NCBI GenBank assembly: GCA_024640585.1
Contig: JAHEEQ010000025.1
Location: 1-5,553 of the forward strand
DNA from: Micrococcales bacterium
GTDB taxonomy: Bacteria; Actinomycetota; Actinomycetes; S36-B12; UBA5976
Length of the DNA: 5,553 nt
Reading direction: 5' to 3'
In this document: positions 5,089 to 5,553 of the stretch, piece by piece
How positions within the stretch are numbered: the stretch's first letter is position 1
Layout: the number at the start of each line of letters is the position of its first letter
Position numbers and translations under genes: made by a program
Notes under the pieces: generated by a model
The model's input: the letters and a program-made list of their open reading frames with translations, nothing else
What the model was told of the DNA's origin: nothing
Database searches by the model: none

Positions 5089-5121
5089 AGCCACCATCGA
5101 ACTGATGTGTGGCTGTTTATT
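5089..5121 (+). terminator. Terminator hairpin between convergent integrase and nuclease genes
   Basis: AGCCACCATC (5089-5098) pairs with GATG (5104-5107) and GTGGCT (5109-5114), with one bulged T and a GAACT loop. GTTTATTT follows, a + strand U-tract. It begins 11 bp after the integrase stop. On the minus strand the stem is followed by a poor T-tract, so it mainly serves the integrase. Confidence 0.65.
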
Positions 5122-5131
5122 TAAATGAGAC

Positions 5132-5553
5132 TTAGGCATCAGCAAGTCGACTAGAAATTTCCTCAACAATTTCTTTTATTTTTTGCTGCGTCTCTTCTTG
5201 CAAATCATCCCACTTGATAGCATTATTTTTCACTTCTAACAGGAAGTGATATGCCATCACGGGTTTTGAACGTTTGGCAGTTTTTAAGAATTCTGTGTTT
5301 GATTTGGTGTAATTTGCTTCAGGTTCTTTTAGTACAAATTTTTTGAAATCTTCTCGTGAGAAAACATCTTCTATTCCGTTGCACTCTTTGATCTTGTATA
5401 GCTTCTTTTTCGCCTCTTCGTCGTCATTTCCGAAAAGGTCACGCTTGAGGTTGTTATAGACGCCTCGACCTTGTGTGTCATCGTCTAATGCAACAGCAAA
5501 ATCTAAGCCCCATCCTCTAAACATGCTAGCAATCGCTTCAATCTTATTTACAC
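5132..5553 (-). CDS. C-terminal part of an OLD-family ATP-dependent nuclease (TOPRIM domain)
   Basis: The minus-strand frame is open from the right edge to TAA at 5132-5134, about 139 visible residues, so the gene is cut by the window edge; the internal ATG at 5522-5524 is unlikely to be its start. The first visible residues, VNKIEAIASMFRGWGLDFAVALDDD, match the second half of a TOPRIM fold. The acidic triplet D23-D25 followed by TQGR is the metal-binding segment. The later GIEDVFSREDFKKFVL pattern is typical of the region after TOPRIM in OLD-like AAA nucleases. Such proteins pair an N-terminal ABC/AAA ATPase with a TOPRIM endonuclease and often act in phage defence (OLD, GajA of Gabija). The ATPase part lies outside the window, so the subtype cannot be fixed. 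The gene is more AT- and Lys-rich than its neighbours, which fits horizontal acquisition. Confidence 0.75.
   Translation of the reverse strand, partial: VNKIEAIASMFRGWGLDFAVALDDDTQGRGVYNNLKRDLFGNDDEEAKKKLYKIKECNGIEDVFSREDFKKFVLKEPEANYTKSNTEFLKTAKRSKPVMAYHFLLEVKNNAIKWDDLQEETQQKIKEIVEEISSRLADA

Overview
The window looks like part of a proteobacterial genomic island or other integrative element. The base composition is moderately AT-rich. Ribosome-binding sites are Gram-negative style, such as AAGGAG and AAAGGGA. The small-gene families I recognise (DUF6876-like, DUF6641-like) are ones I remember mainly from proteobacterial mobile elements. I cannot name a genus. Two unrelated tyrosine recombinases, several small accessory genes and the end of an OLD-type nuclease gene fit an accessory region rather than core chromosome. 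No tRNA, rRNA, CRISPR array or insertion-sequence transposase was seen.

Left part (1-1682). The 3' end of an unrecognised + strand gene is followed by a hairpin (220-249). Next is a small Cys-rich protein gene (277-759) and a convergent single-domain tyrosine recombinase (764-1333, minus strand). The small gene sits between two copies of a 19-bp palindromic sequence that differ at one base. Each copy can be read either as a terminator stem or as a recombinase core-type site. The recombinase is followed by 349 bp without a gene, which holds a strong + strand terminator-like hairpin (1524-1565).

Middle part (1683-3413). A DUF6876-like gene (1683-2039) is followed by about 520 bp with no credible gene but an unusual density of inverted repeats. 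Then come an unrecognised basic protein on the minus strand (2558-2896) and a divergent + strand gene (2991-3413). The second protein appears to be a distant relative of the first DUF6876-like protein. A perfect 9-bp inverted repeat lies between the divergent pair.

Right part (3414-5553). A DUF6641-like gene (3532-3969) with its own terminator-like hairpin is followed by a full-length phage-type integrase (4049-5077). The integrase is convergent with the C-terminal, TOPRIM-containing part of a probable OLD-family ATP-dependent nuclease that runs off the right edge (5132-5553). The integrase probably mobilises the element and the nuclease is probably defence cargo. The DUF genes are accessory genes of unknown role, and the small recombinase may serve a separate, local rearrangement.
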